Assembly: GCF_014651835.1 (NCBI RefSeq)
Contig: NZ_BMXQ01000001.1
Span: 2,370,801-2,434,800, forward strand
DNA from: Pigmentiphaga litoralis
GTDB lineage: Bacteria; Pseudomonadota; Gammaproteobacteria; Burkholderiales; Burkholderiaceae_B
DNA: 64,000 nt
Reading direction: 5' to 3'
Positions 49,580 through 58,496 of the stretch are shown here, piece by piece (position 1 is the first letter of the stretch; each line of letters begins with the position of its first letter). The notes beneath the pieces were generated by a model. It had not been told where the DNA came from. It searched no databases and saw only the letters and a program-made list of their open reading frames with translations. Both the position numbers and the translations under genes were made by a program.

Positions 49580-50482
49580 ATGCACGTTTTCATCACCGGC
49601 GCGACCGGCTTCATCGGCGGCTCGATCGCCCATCATCTGCAACAGCACGGCCATACCGTCAGCGGCCTGGCGCGTAACGAAGACAAGGCGCGTCAGCTGA
49701 AGGAACTGGGCATCGAGCCGGTCGTTGGCACGCTTGACGACGCCGACGTGCTGGCCGACGCGGCCCGCCGCGCCGATGCCGTCATCAATGCCGCCGACAG
49801 CGACCATCGCGGCGCGATCGAAGCGCTCATCGACGGCCTGCGTGGCAGCAACAAGCCGCTGCTTCACACCAGCGGGTCCAGCCTGATCGGCGACGACGTG
49901 GGCGGCGATCGCCTGTCCGACCGCATCTTTGATGAAGACACTCCCTTCATCGTCGAAGACGGCAAACAGGCGCGCTACGCCATCGACAAACTGGTGCTGA
50001 ACGCCGCCGAACAGGGCGTGCGCGGCGTTGTCATCTGCAACACCATGATCTACGGCCGGGGCGCCGGACTGCATGCCGACAGCGTGCAAATCCCGCCCCT
50101 GGTCGAGCAGGCCCGCAAGAGCGGCGTGGTGCATGTAGTCGGCAAAGGTGTGAACCGCTGGTCGAATGTACACATCGAGGACGTGGTCGAGCTGTACCGC
50201 CTGGCGCTGGAAGCCGCCCCCGCAGGCGCCTTCTACTTCGTCGAAAACGGTGAAGCCTCGTTTGCGGAAATCGGCGCCGCCATCGCGCGCCGCCTGGGCC
50301 TGGGCCCGGTCCAGTCGTGGACAGTGGACGAAGCCACCCGTGAATGGGGCCGGGGTCATGCCCGCTATTCCTTCGGTTCCAACAGCCGGGTACGCGGCGT
50401 GCATGCCCGTCGGGACCTCGGCTGGTCGCCGCGCCATGCGTCGGTGACCGACTGGATCGAACACGACATGCCGCTGGCCTGA
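49580..50482 (+). CDS. NAD-dependent epimerase/dehydratase-family protein (extended SDR)
   Basis: This 300-residue protein starts with MHVFITGATGFIGG (GxxGxxG) and carries YAIDK at the YxxxK position. A Ser in the expected place (HTSGSSLIG) completes the triad. The substrate domain is short. Family members act on nucleotide sugars or reduce aldehydes and ketones. It lies between the enoyl-CoA hydratase and the aldo/keto reductase gene, all on the plus strand, separated by 109 and 33 bases. A GGAG-like site (GGAGTGTGTC) precedes the ATG. Confidence 0.92.
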   Translation: MHVFITGATGFIGGSIAHHLQQHGHTVSGLARNEDKARQLKELGIEPVVGTLDDADVLADAARRADAVINAADSDHRGAIEALIDGLRGSNKPLLHTSGSSLIGDDVGGDRLSDRIFDEDTPFIVEDGKQARYAIDKLVLNAAEQGVRGVVICNTMIYGRGAGLHADSVQIPPLVEQARKSGVVHVVGKGVNRWSNVHIEDVVELYRLALEAAPAGAFYFVENGEASFAEIGAAIARRLGLGPVQSWTVDEATREWGRGHARYSFGSNSRVRGVHARRDLGWSPRHASVTDWIEHDMPLA

Positions 50483-50515
50483 GCCGCGCTGTCATTTACC
50501 AACAGGAGTTTTTTA

Positions 50516-51313
50516 ATGAGCATCCCCGCATTCGGGCTTGGCACCTTCCGCCTCAAGGACCAGGTCGTCATCGACTCGGTCAGCACGGCCCTGGAACTGG
50601 GCTACCGCTGCATCGACACGGCGCAGATCTACGGCAATGAAGCCGAGGTCGGCAAGGCTATTTCAGATAGCGGCGTGCCACGCGATGACCTGTTCATCAC
50701 CACCAAGATCTGGGTCGACAACCTGTCGCGCGACATGCTGGCCGACAGCTTGAAAGACAGCCTGGATCGCCTGCGTACCGACCGCGTCGACCTGACGCTG
50801 ATCCACTGGCCCTCGCGCACCGTGCCGGCCGCCGAATCGCTGGCGGCCCTGGCGCGCGCGCAGTCCGACGGGCTGACGCGTGCCTTCGGCATCTCGAACT
50901 TCACGACGGCGCAGATGCAGGAAGCCATCGACGCGGTCGGCGCGGACCAGATCGCGACCAACCAGGTCGAACTGCATCCTTACCTGCAGAACCGCAAGGT
51001 GGCGGACTTTGCCCGGCAGCACGGCATCCACATCACGTCCTACATGACGCTGGCCTACGGCAAGGTGCTGAAGGACCCGGTGCTGGAAGCCATTGCCGCC
51101 CGGCACGACGCCACGCCTGCGCAGGTGGCGCTGGCCTGGGCCATGCAACTGGGCTACGCGGTCATTCCGTCGTCGACCCGGCGCGAGAACCTGGAAAGCA
51201 ACCTGCGCTCGCGCGACCTGCGTCTGTCGCAAGAGGACATGGCGCAGATCGCGGCGCTGGAGCGCGGCGAACGGCTGACCAGCCCGGCCTCGATCGCACC
51301 AGACTGGGACTGA
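50516..51313 (+). CDS. dkgB: Aldo/keto reductase, 2,5-diketo-D-gluconate reductase B-like
   Basis: This 265-residue NADPH-dependent reductase closely follows the Escherichia coli DkgB sequence as I remember it, from [13 protein letters not shown] through the C-terminal APDWD. The catalytic tetrad is in [12 protein letters not shown] (Asp, Tyr), ITTKIW (Lys) and LTLIHWPS (His). It reduces diketo-gluconate, methylglyoxal and other small carbonyls in the cytosol. An AACAGGAG site precedes the ATG. It is close behind the epimerase-like gene and ends at a hairpin. Confidence 0.92.
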   Translation: MSIPAFGLGTFRLKDQVVIDSVSTALELGYRCIDTAQIYGNEAEVGKAISDSGVPRDDLFITTKIWVDNLSRDMLADSLKDSLDRLRTDRVDLTLIHWPSRTVPAAESLAALARAQSDGLTRAFGISNFTTAQMQEAIDAVGADQIATNQVELHPYLQNRKVADFARQHGIHITSYMTLAYGKVLKDPVLEAIAARHDATPAQVALAWAMQLGYAVIPSSTRRENLESNLRSRDLRLSQEDMAQIAALERGERLTSPASIAPDWD

Positions 51314-51327
51314 TCACCGTCCAACCC

Positions 51328-51353
51328 GAGCGTGCCCAAGCTTGAGCACGCTC
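51328..51353. terminator. Hairpin between convergent dkgB and decarboxylase-like genes
   Basis: GAGCGTGC and GCACGCTC form a perfect 8-base-pair stem with a ten-base loop, ending at the stop codon of the minus-strand gene. The T run after it (TTCTTT) is weak. Confidence 0.6.
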
Positions 51354-52344
51354 AGTTCTTTGACAGATCCAGCGTGGACGCGTCGAACAGTTCCGCAATG
51401 TCCACCTGCCGGGGCGACAGCCCCTGCTCGTGGTGGTAGCGCAGGAAGGTCTCGAGCGTGTGCCGGTTGGCCTCCACGCCATAGCTCCAGAAATCGTCGC
51501 CCATCAGGGCGCGCGACGCATGGTATTCCGACACCCCCCAGGGCAGCGACGTGTACAGATGGCCGATCTGCGCAAGCTCGGTCATCGCCAGTGCCTTGGC
51601 CTGGTTGAAGGCCTTGTACACGCTGACCGGCAGCCAGGGGTGCCGCTCCACCAGGGCGCGCCGGATGCCGATCACGTGCATGATCGGGAACAGCCGGGTG
51701 CGCCGGTAGTAGTCCTGCTCGACCTGCTTGAAGTCGGGGAACAGCAGGCCCACGTTCGGCGCACCGCGCGTGAAGGAAGACGGCGCCTTGGCGCTGAACA
51801 CCGCATCCAGTTCGCCATTGGCCAGTTGCTCCGACAGCGTCGCGTTCGGCGCGATCTGCGCCAGGTCGATATCGCCGGGCAACTGCAGCGGCGCGCGTTC
51901 CTGGCGGCCTGCCTGCTCCACGCCGCCCCGCCGCCAGTGCACCTGATTGGCACGCACCCCGTAGTCATCCTGCAGCATGCCCCGTATCCACACGTTGGCG
52001 GTGATCTGGTATTCGGGCACGCCGATGGTCTTGCCCGCCAGGTCTTCCGGGCGTTGAATGCCGCGATCGGTCCGGATGTAGATGCCCGAGTGGCGGAACA
52101 CGCGCGACACGAAGGCAGGAACGGCCACGTAGTCGGCCTGCCCTCTGGCTGTCATCACCGTGTGACTGCTCAACGAAAGTTCGGAAATATCGAAGGCCTG
52201 ACCATTGAAGGCGCGATGAAAAATCTCTTCGGGGTGCAGGGCGAGCGGCAATAGATCGCACCCTTCCACCGTTACCCGGCCATCGAACAGGGCGCGGGTG
52301 CGGTCGTAGTCACAACAGCCAAGGCTGAGCTGCAAGCGGTTCAT
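51352..52344 (-). CDS. 4,5-dihydroxyphthalate decarboxylase-like / substrate-binding-fold protein
   Basis: This 330-residue protein has no signal peptide and resembles proteins annotated as 4,5-dihydroxyphthalate decarboxylase, which share the fold of NMT1-type binding proteins. Features are LSLGCCDYDRTRALFDG at the start, FDISELSLSSH, RPEDLAGKTIGVPEYQ, and GVSEYHASRALMG late. Family members outside phthalate pathways are common, and many may only bind ligands. It lies directly downstream of the sixth Bug gene on the same strand, 33 bases apart, so it probably acts on what that receptor imports. Confidence 0.85.
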   Translation of the reverse strand: MNRLQLSLGCCDYDRTRALFDGRVTVEGCDLLPLALHPEEIFHRAFNGQAFDISELSLSSHTVMTARGQADYVAVPAFVSRVFRHSGIYIRTDRGIQRPEDLAGKTIGVPEYQITANVWIRGMLQDDYGVRANQVHWRRGGVEQAGRQERAPLQLPGDIDLAQIAPNATLSEQLANGELDAVFSAKAPSSFTRGAPNVGLLFPDFKQVEQDYYRRTRLFPIMHVIGIRRALVERHPWLPVSVYKAFNQAKALAMTELAQIGHLYTSLPWGVSEYHASRALMGDDFWSYGVEANRHTLETFLRYHHEQGLSPRQVDIAELFDASTLDLSKN

Positions 52345-52377
52345 GGGAGGGTCCTCAATAGGTGGCGCATGCTCATG

Positions 52378-53358
52378 TCATTGGGCCTTGATGTTGGCGT
52401 CTTTTGCCGCGGCGCCGTACTTCTGAAAGTCGCTGCGGATGAGCTGCATCATTTCTGTTGATGGCAAGGTGAGCATGTCCAGGCCTGCGTCATTCAGGCG
52501 CTTTTTGACATCCGCCATCTCGGCGACGGCACGTACATCCGCTTCGATTTTTTTTGCGATCGCCGGAGGTGTCCGCGGCGGAGCCATGAATCCGTAATAG
52601 TTGTCGAGAGAAAAGTCCTTGAGTTCCGCCACTCCTGACTCGCGAAATGTCGGTACCCCGGCTGCCGAGGTGCTCGGATCCTTGGAAAACAGCGCAAGAG
52701 CACGCAGCCGCCCGCTTTTCGTGAATGCGATCGCCGCGGGCGCGGAAACGGCGGCAACCGGTACATGCCCGGCCAGCACGTCGGCGACCGCCGGCGTGCA
52801 CCCGCGATACGGAACATGCAGCGCCTGGATCCCCGTGGCGTGCTTCATCATCTCAAGGCCGAAGTGATGGGGACTTGCTGCATTGCAGCTGGCAATCGCG
52901 TACTTGCCAGGGTTGTTCTTCAGTAGGCTGATGAACTCGCGAGTCGTCTTCGCAGGCATGGCTGCCGGATTGGCGACCAGCATCATCGGAGACGATGTCA
53001 CCAACCCAAGCGGTACGAAGTCTTTGGTGAAGTCGAAGGTAAGCTCGGGATACACCACCTGGTTGATGATGTGTGTGTTTGTGGCCAGCAACAGGGTGTA
53101 GCCGTCGGCTGGCGCACGGACAACTGCTTCGGCGCCGATTGAACCTCCGGCACCTGCCCGGTTTTCCACGATGACCGGTTGCTTCCACAGCTCGGAAAGC
53201 TTTTCTCCGAACACCCGAGCCGTCACATCGGCCGCCCCGCCCGGTGTGAACGTGACGATGATCTTGACGGGATGCGCCGGAAAGGACTGGCCTGCCGCCA
53301 TGCCGGGAATGGCCGCGGCAACACCAATCAGACAATGCAGAAACAAACGAGTTTTCAT
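52378..53358 (-). CDS. Bug/TctC-family periplasmic solute-binding protein (6 of 7)
   Basis: This is a 326-residue receptor with a signal peptide ending PGMAAGQ and marks VKIIVTFTPGGAAD, VIVENRAGAGG, APADGYTLLL and HVPYRGCTP. The Cys after PYRG and another in IASCNAASP are unusual for the family. The ATG at 53358 starts the signal and is preceded by GGAAG. It heads a pair with the decarboxylase-like gene and diverges from a LysR gene. Confidence 0.93.
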   Translation of the reverse strand: MKTRLFLHCLIGVAAAIPGMAAGQSFPAHPVKIIVTFTPGGAADVTARVFGEKLSELWKQPVIVENRAGAGGSIGAEAVVRAPADGYTLLLATNTHIINQVVYPELTFDFTKDFVPLGLVTSSPMMLVANPAAMPAKTTREFISLLKNNPGKYAIASCNAASPHHFGLEMMKHATGIQALHVPYRGCTPAVADVLAGHVPVAAVSAPAAIAFTKSGRLRALALFSKDPSTSAAGVPTFRESGVAELKDFSLDNYYGFMAPPRTPPAIAKKIEADVRAVAEMADVKKRLNDAGLDMLTLPSTEMMQLIRSDFQKYGAAAKDANIKAQ

Positions 53359-53518
53359 GACGACTTCCAGTAGAGGGCGGCGCATTTGCGCCATAGCGTT
53401 GAAGGGAAACGTTTATGCTTTCCTTGCGCCCCGTCCTGTCCAGCAGGGGCGTTGTCAGGCGGCGTTGCGTCAAGCGGCATGCCACGGACGCACATCTTGA
53501 TCAGCGGGCCAGCCGACC

Positions 53519-54505
53519 ATGTCTAACCGACACCTTCATCTCAATTCACTCAAGGTCTTCGAAGCCGTGGCGCGCCACCTGAGCGTCAAGAAGGCTTCGG
53601 AGGAACTGTGCGTGACACCCGGAGCGGTCAGCCGGCAGTTGAGCCAGCTCGAATCCTTGATCGGCGCCCCGCTGTTCCAGCGCACCCGTCAAGGCCTTGA
53701 GCTGATGCCTGCTGCCCGGCTGTGCCTGCCCAGATTGCAAGAAGGGCTGGCAGCGCTGCGCGAGTCCGTCGAACTGATCTATGAACACACCGAATCGCAG
53801 CCCTTGCTGGTGTACGCAGCGCCCGCATTCGGCATGCGTTGGCTGATGCCGCGGCTGCACCGGTTTGCGCTTGCGCATCCCAGCATCGATGTACAGGTAT
53901 CGACCCGGGTCAGCCCCTATGTCGGGCGTCGCGGAGCGACGCAAGCGACGTTGGGCCTGCGTGCATGGACGGATCAAGCCGATGTCGTGCTGATCTTCGG
54001 GGATGACCGCTTGGCAGAGAACGCTCCGGATCTCCATGTCGAACGGCTGATACCTCTGTCGATCACACCTCTGTGCCATCCGCGTCTCCTTGAGCGCGCG
54101 AATGCCATGCGTGTACCCGAAGACGTGCTCGAACAGACGTTGTTGCACGACCATCGCGGCCTGCGATACGGCGACCGGTCGTTCTGGCAAAGTTGGCTGG
54201 ACGCTGCGGGAGTGAGCAAACCAGGCGGCGATATCGGCCCCCGTTTCACCCATTCCGTGCTTGCGATCGAGGCTGCAATCGAAGGCGTGGGAATCGTTGC
54301 GACGACGCCTGTCCTTGCGCTGGACGCACTGAGATCGGGCGCCCTCGTTGCCCCCTTCGATCTGGAGGTGGCCCTGGATTCTGCCTATTACCTTGTGAGC
54401 AAGCCCGCCACCTACGAACGCGCCGACGTGACCCTCTTTCGGCGTTGGTTGCGCGCGGAAGCTCAGCTTGAAGTTTCCAGACTGCCTTTGGGCGAGACGA
54501 TGTGA
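53519..54505 (+). CDS. LysR-family transcriptional regulator (GcvA-like)
   Basis: This 328-residue regulator has the GcvA-type start LNSLKVFEAVARHLSVKKAS, a helix-turn-helix through TPGAVSRQLSQLE, and an effector domain with the GcvA-like PRLHRFALAHPSIDV. Family members often control the operon divergent from them, here the sixth Bug plus decarboxylase-like genes. Codon third positions and base content look less GC-biased than in the neighbours, which may mean recent acquisition together with the Bug gene. Confidence 0.92.
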   Translation: MSNRHLHLNSLKVFEAVARHLSVKKASEELCVTPGAVSRQLSQLESLIGAPLFQRTRQGLELMPAARLCLPRLQEGLAALRESVELIYEHTESQPLLVYAAPAFGMRWLMPRLHRFALAHPSIDVQVSTRVSPYVGRRGATQATLGLRAWTDQADVVLIFGDDRLAENAPDLHVERLIPLSITPLCHPRLLERANAMRVPEDVLEQTLLHDHRGLRYGDRSFWQSWLDAAGVSKPGGDIGPRFTHSVLAIEAAIEGVGIVATTPVLALDALRSGALVAPFDLEVALDSAYYLVSKPATYERADVTLFRRWLRAEAQLEVSRLPLGETM

Positions 54506-54600
54506 CATTGGACTGCATGCGTGCGGCGGAGCCGCGCGGTCTCGCTCGATTCGATGGACTCAGTTTAGGGAGCTTTCCCGCTCGTCGGCGAACGACTTTT

Positions 54601-54619
54601 ACTCAATGACCGATTGAGT
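54601..54619. terminator. Hairpin between convergent LysR genes
   Basis: ACTCAAT and ATTGAGT flank GACCG in a perfect 7-base-pair stem, with T-rich flanks on both sides (TTTT before, TT after). It fits a weak bidirectional terminator. Confidence 0.5.
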
Positions 54620-54633
54620 TTCCATCATCTCGC

Positions 54634-55581
54634 TCAGGCCTCGCGCGCGTGCCGCCGTGCCGCGGCCGCGATCCGGATGCAGTCGATCAGTTCTGTGACC
54701 ACCTGCGGCCGCACGCCATCGCTGCGCAAGGTCAGGCCGACCGACCCGGTCGTGTGCCGGGTATCACAGGCCAGGCGCACCAGCGTGCCGCGCGCAATGT
54801 CCTGTTCGACCGTGCCGACTGCAATGAACCAGATCGCATCGCTGGACTGCACATAGGTGCGCGCAAACGAATCGGACATGGTCTCGATGCTGCCGCCTTC
54901 GATCGATGTGCTGGACCGGATCAGGAAGGAATCGATGCTGTGCCGGATCGCCGTGGCAGGGAGCGGCAGCATCATGCAGTAGGGGCTGAGCGCATGCGGC
55001 TCGACGATGGGCATGCGCGCCAGCGGATGTCCGGGCCGCACGACGATCACGACGTCTTCGGCATACAGATGTTCATAGGACACGCCAAGCATCTCGGACG
55101 GATCGGCAAGGCGTCCCAGCAGCAGATCGATCTCGCCGCGCTTGAGCAGCGCCAGCAATTCGGCGTTGACACCGATGTGGACCTTGAAGCGGGTGGCGGG
55201 CCACTTCTGCCGGAACATGCGCACCGCTTCGGGTGCCACGGTTTGCGCCACCGTCGGCAAGGCGCCGAAAGCAATGGTCGGCGCTTCGGGCCGCACCGCC
55301 GACGACACGTGGTCCAGACCTTCGCGCAGCGTTCGCAGGCTGCTGCCCGCGTAGCCCAGCAAGACCTGTCCGGCCTCGGTTGCGACAACCCCGCTGCGCG
55401 ATCGGGTGAAGAGCCGCACGCCCAGCATGTCTTCGAATTCGGACAGCGTTTTGGACAAGGCGGGTTGCGAAATGCCCAGGGCATGGGCCGCTCGCCCCAT
55501 GTGACCATGCGAGGCAATCGCCAGCACGCAATGCAGATGCCGAAGTTTGGTGCGATTCCAGCCGGTCAGGTCATGGTCCAT
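54634..55581 (-). CDS. LysR-family transcriptional regulator (PcaQ-like)
   Basis: This is a 315-residue regulator. The start KLRHLHCVLAIASHGHMGRAA and the LGISQPALSKTLSEFE helix-turn-helix resemble PcaQ, activator of protocatechuate genes, and the related CbhR/GalR-type regulators. The ATG at 55581 has GGAGGAGCG upstream. It is divergent from the seventh Bug gene, and ATAACC half-sites like those of PcaQ lie between them. A PcaC-like decarboxylase three genes on strengthens, but does not prove, a link to aromatic acid breakdown. Confidence 0.92.
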   Translation of the reverse strand: MDHDLTGWNRTKLRHLHCVLAIASHGHMGRAAHALGISQPALSKTLSEFEDMLGVRLFTRSRSGVVATEAGQVLLGYAGSSLRTLREGLDHVSSAVRPEAPTIAFGALPTVAQTVAPEAVRMFRQKWPATRFKVHIGVNAELLALLKRGEIDLLLGRLADPSEMLGVSYEHLYAEDVVIVVRPGHPLARMPIVEPHALSPYCMMLPLPATAIRHSIDSFLIRSSTSIEGGSIETMSDSFARTYVQSSDAIWFIAVGTVEQDIARGTLVRLACDTRHTTGSVGLTLRSDGVRPQVVTELIDCIRIAAAARRHAREA

Positions 55582-55607
55582 GAACGCTCCTCCCGCGTGC
55601 ACGAATC

Positions 55608-55654
55608 ATAACCAGAAGGAAAACAAGCATCCACAATATTCATTTGCCATAACC
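55608..55654. promoter_or_regulatory. PcaQ-like LysR boxes before the seventh Bug gene
   Basis: ATAACC occurs at 55608-55613, followed four bases later by GGAAAA, close to the published PcaQ pattern ATAACC-N4-GGTTAA. A second ATAACC at 55649-55654 lies 41 bases on. The region is AT-rich and holds the divergent promoters. Confidence 0.5.
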
Positions 55655-55712
55655 TGAACGACTACCTAAAGTGCGGAGCTGACCGATACCTACAACATTC
55701 CGGAGGAAGACA

Positions 55713-56681
55713 ATGACCGTATCCCGCTACACCGGCTGCGCCGCGCTGATCGCCACCCTTGCCGCCGCGCCCGCACTGGCCCAGAACACGTATCCGACCA
55801 AGCCTGTCCGCATCCTGACCGGCTCGCCCCCCGGCGCGCCGTCCGACATGGTGGCTCGCGTCCTGGCTCAACACTTGGGTGACAAACTCAAGCAGTCGTT
55901 CGTGGTGGAAAACCGCCCCGGCGCCAACAATGGCCTGGCTGCGTCGCAGGCTGCGCGCGCCGATGCCGACGGCTACACCTTGCTGGTGACGCCGGACACC
56001 GTCGTGACCGTCAACCCTTTGCTGTACAAGAAGATGGAATTCGATCCGCGTGCCGACCTCGTTCCGGTCGCGCGCGTCGCGAGCTTCAACCAGATGCTGG
56101 TCTGCAATTCGGCCCTCAAGATCGCCAACGTTCCCCAGCTGGTCACGCGGTCGCGCGAGAAAACACTGACCTACGCATCGGGCGGCCTCGGCTCGCCAGG
56201 CCACCTGGCCGCAGCCCTGTTCCTGTCGGGCGCAGGCATATCGATGGACCACATCCCCTACAAAGGACCGAGCCCGGCCCTCAGCGATGTGATGGGCGGG
56301 CAGGTCGATTGCGGCTTCCTGACGACACCGACCGTGCTGCCCAACATCCAGGCCGGACGCCTGACCGCGCTGGCGGTGTCCTCATCCAAGCCATCGCCCC
56401 TGGCGCCCAAGGTACCCACCCTGCCCCAAGTCGGCCTGCCCGACATCGATGCATCGTTCAGCCAGTATCTGATGACGCCCAAAGGCACGCCCGACGCGAT
56501 CGTCAGTACGCTGCAGAACTCCGTGCGCGACGCGCTGGCCGACCCGGCCGTGCGTGAACGCCTGCAGGCGCTCGACCTGACGCCGGTCGAAGAAAGCGCC
56601 GCGGCCTCGCGCACCCGCCTCACGCAAGACACCGCCAAATGGTCGGCAGTCGTCAAGCGCCTGAACATCCAACCGGAATGA
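55713..56681 (+). CDS. Bug/TctC-family periplasmic solute-binding protein (7 of 7)
   Basis: This 322-residue receptor has a signal peptide ending APALAQ. Family marks are VRILTGSPPGAPSD (a divergent form of the usual PGG loop), FVVENRPGANN, DADGYTLLV and HIPYKGPSP. CGGAGGAAG precedes the ATG. Its stop codon is one base before the sulfatase-like ATG, so the two are co-translated; it probably binds the ester that the hydrolase cleaves or its product. Confidence 0.94.
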   Translation: MTVSRYTGCAALIATLAAAPALAQNTYPTKPVRILTGSPPGAPSDMVARVLAQHLGDKLKQSFVVENRPGANNGLAASQAARADADGYTLLVTPDTVVTVNPLLYKKMEFDPRADLVPVARVASFNQMLVCNSALKIANVPQLVTRSREKTLTYASGGLGSPGHLAAALFLSGAGISMDHIPYKGPSPALSDVMGGQVDCGFLTTPTVLPNIQAGRLTALAVSSSKPSPLAPKVPTLPQVGLPDIDASFSQYLMTPKGTPDAIVSTLQNSVRDALADPAVRERLQALDLTPVEESAAASRTRLTQDTAKWSAVVKRLNIQPE

Positions 56682-56682
56682 C

Positions 56683-58242
56683 ATGACTGTCCAGAACGTC
56701 CTCTTCATCATGTGCGACCAGCTCAGGCGCGATCACCTGGGCTGCTACGGGCATCCATATCTGCGCACACCCAACATCGACGCCCTGGCGCGGCGCGGCG
56801 TGCGCTTCGACAATGCCTTTGTGAACTCGGGCGTGTGCGGCCCGTCGCGCATGAGCTACTACACCGGCCGCTATCCCGTCACGCACGGCGCGACGTGGAA
56901 CCGGGTGCCGCTGTCGGTCGGCGAACTGACGATGGGCGACTACCTTCGCGGCCGCGGCATCGACCTGGCCCTGGCCGGCAAGACTCACGTCATGCCCGAC
57001 GACGAAGGCATGCGGCGCCTGCAGCTCGATGGCGGCCATGAACTCGCGCACCTGCTGACACGGGGTGGCTTCCATGAAGTCGATCGGTACGACGGCCACC
57101 ATTCGCCCGGCGGCGAAAGCGGCTATCCGGCCTTCCTGCGTTCGCAAGGTTACGTGTCGGACGACCCCTGGACCGACTTCGTCATCTCGGGCATCAGCCC
57201 CGACGGCACGGTCGCCAGCGGCTGGCACATGCGCAACGTGCACCTGCCCGCGCGCGTGCGCGAAGACCACTCCGAAACGGCGTTCATGACCGACCAGGCC
57301 ATGGACTACATCGCGGGCCAGGGCGACCAGCCCTGGGTGCTGCACCTGAGCTACGTCAAACCGCATTGGCCCTACATGGCGCCCGCGCCCTACCACGCGA
57401 TGTACACGCCCGACCAATGCCTGCCGGTGGTGCGCAATGACGAGGAACGGATCGATGCCCACCCCGTCGTCGCCGCCTACCGCGAGCATGAAGAAAGCCA
57501 GAGCTTTTCACGCGACGACTGCCAGCGGATCGTGCGGCCCGCGTACCAGGGGCTGATTTCCCAGGTGGACACGCACCTGGGCCGGCTGTTCGACGCCATG
57601 GAACGCCAGGGGGTCCTTGACAAAACCCTGGTCATCTTCACCGCCGATCACGGCGATCTGCTGGGCGACCACTGGCTGGGCGAAAAGGAATTGTTCTACG
57701 ACTGCGTGCAGCGCGTGCCGCTGATCGTGGTCGATCCGTCAGCCGCTGCCGATGGCACACGCGGCACCGCGGACGCACGCTTTGCCGAAGCCGTCGACAT
57801 CCTGCCCACGATGCTCGACGCGCTGGGCATGCTGCCCCCCGCCCAACGCATCGAAGGCCGCAGCCTGCTTGGCCTGACCCGCGGCCATGCCGACACGTGG
57901 CGAGACGCGGCGTTTTCCGAGCTGGACTACAGCTTTCGCGGTGCGCGTCTGAGCCTGGGCAAGTCCGTGACCGACTGCCGGGCGTTTTCGGTACGAAACG
58001 CAAGGTGGCGCTATGTGTACTGGATCGGCGAGCCCGAGCAGCTGTACGACCTGCAGGCGGACCCCGATGAATTCGTGGACCTGGGCCGCGACCCGGCGTT
58101 CACGTCAGAGCGTGACGCGCTGCGCACGCAGTTGATGGACTGGCTGGTGCACCGCCGCCATCGCGACACCGTCAGCGATGCGTTCGTGGAAAGCCGGACC
58201 AACACGCACAAGAAGGCTGGGGTGTTTTACGGACAGTGGTAA
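56683..58242 (+). CDS. Sulfatase/phosphonate-monoester-hydrolase-like enzyme
   Basis: This 519-residue alkaline-phosphatase-superfamily hydrolase has the formylglycine motif CGPSR (Cys 52), the residue that FGE-type enzymes convert to formylglycine. NVLFIMCDQLRRDHLG at the start and FTADHGDLLGDHWLGEK late provide metal ligands. No signal peptide is seen. The GATWNRVPLSVGELTMGDYL segment resembles phosphonate monoester hydrolases more than arylsulfatases, so a promiscuous role on sulfate, phosphate or phosphonate monoesters is likely. It follows the Bug gene directly. Confidence 0.9.
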   Translation: MTVQNVLFIMCDQLRRDHLGCYGHPYLRTPNIDALARRGVRFDNAFVNSGVCGPSRMSYYTGRYPVTHGATWNRVPLSVGELTMGDYLRGRGIDLALAGKTHVMPDDEGMRRLQLDGGHELAHLLTRGGFHEVDRYDGHHSPGGESGYPAFLRSQGYVSDDPWTDFVISGISPDGTVASGWHMRNVHLPARVREDHSETAFMTDQAMDYIAGQGDQPWVLHLSYVKPHWPYMAPAPYHAMYTPDQCLPVVRNDEERIDAHPVVAAYREHEESQSFSRDDCQRIVRPAYQGLISQVDTHLGRLFDAMERQGVLDKTLVIFTADHGDLLGDHWLGEKELFYDCVQRVPLIVVDPSAAADGTRGTADARFAEAVDILPTMLDALGMLPPAQRIEGRSLLGLTRGHADTWRDAAFSELDYSFRGARLSLGKSVTDCRAFSVRNARWRYVYWIGEPEQLYDLQADPDEFVDLGRDPAFTSERDALRTQLMDWLVHRRHRDTVSDAFVESRTNTHKKAGVFYGQW

Positions 58243-58258
58243 GGGGCGTTGTCACGAC

Positions 58259-58375
58259 AGCCCGGTCGTCCTTGGCGCGGACTTAGCCGTGGACCATGAT
58301 GCGCACGACATCCTGACGCAGGTGCTGGGGATGTCGCCTGCGCATGCCGACGAGGTCATGGCCCGGCTGGCCTGA
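58259..58375 (+). pseudogene. Probable remnant of a CaiB/BaiF CoA-transferase C-terminus
   Basis: One frame ending at TGA 58375 reads SPVVLGADLAVDHDAHDILT then QVLGMSPAHADEVMARLA. The pattern of LG..T..(I/V)L...LG.S...(D/E).(M/L)...(G/A)(V/L)(V/A) is that of the last 35 residues of CaiB/BaiF family CoA-transferases. Nothing upstream continues it; the region before it is the sulfatase-like gene's end. The piece is short, so this is a tentative call. Confidence 0.45.
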
Positions 58376-58496
58376 CGGGGCGGCAGGCGGCCGGGCACGC
58401 TACTCGCTCCGGATCCCGAGTCCGTGTAAGTTACGGCGTGCGCCGGCTCGACCGGGCCGCGCGCCGCCATGACTGCACTCACCTCAAGGAGATCCC

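Noticed and set aside
53401-53427. Imperfect inverted repeat AAGGGAAA...TTTCCTT between the sixth Bug and LysR genes
   Set aside because: One arm has an extra base, and the symmetry is weak; a LysR site is expected here but this cannot be called.
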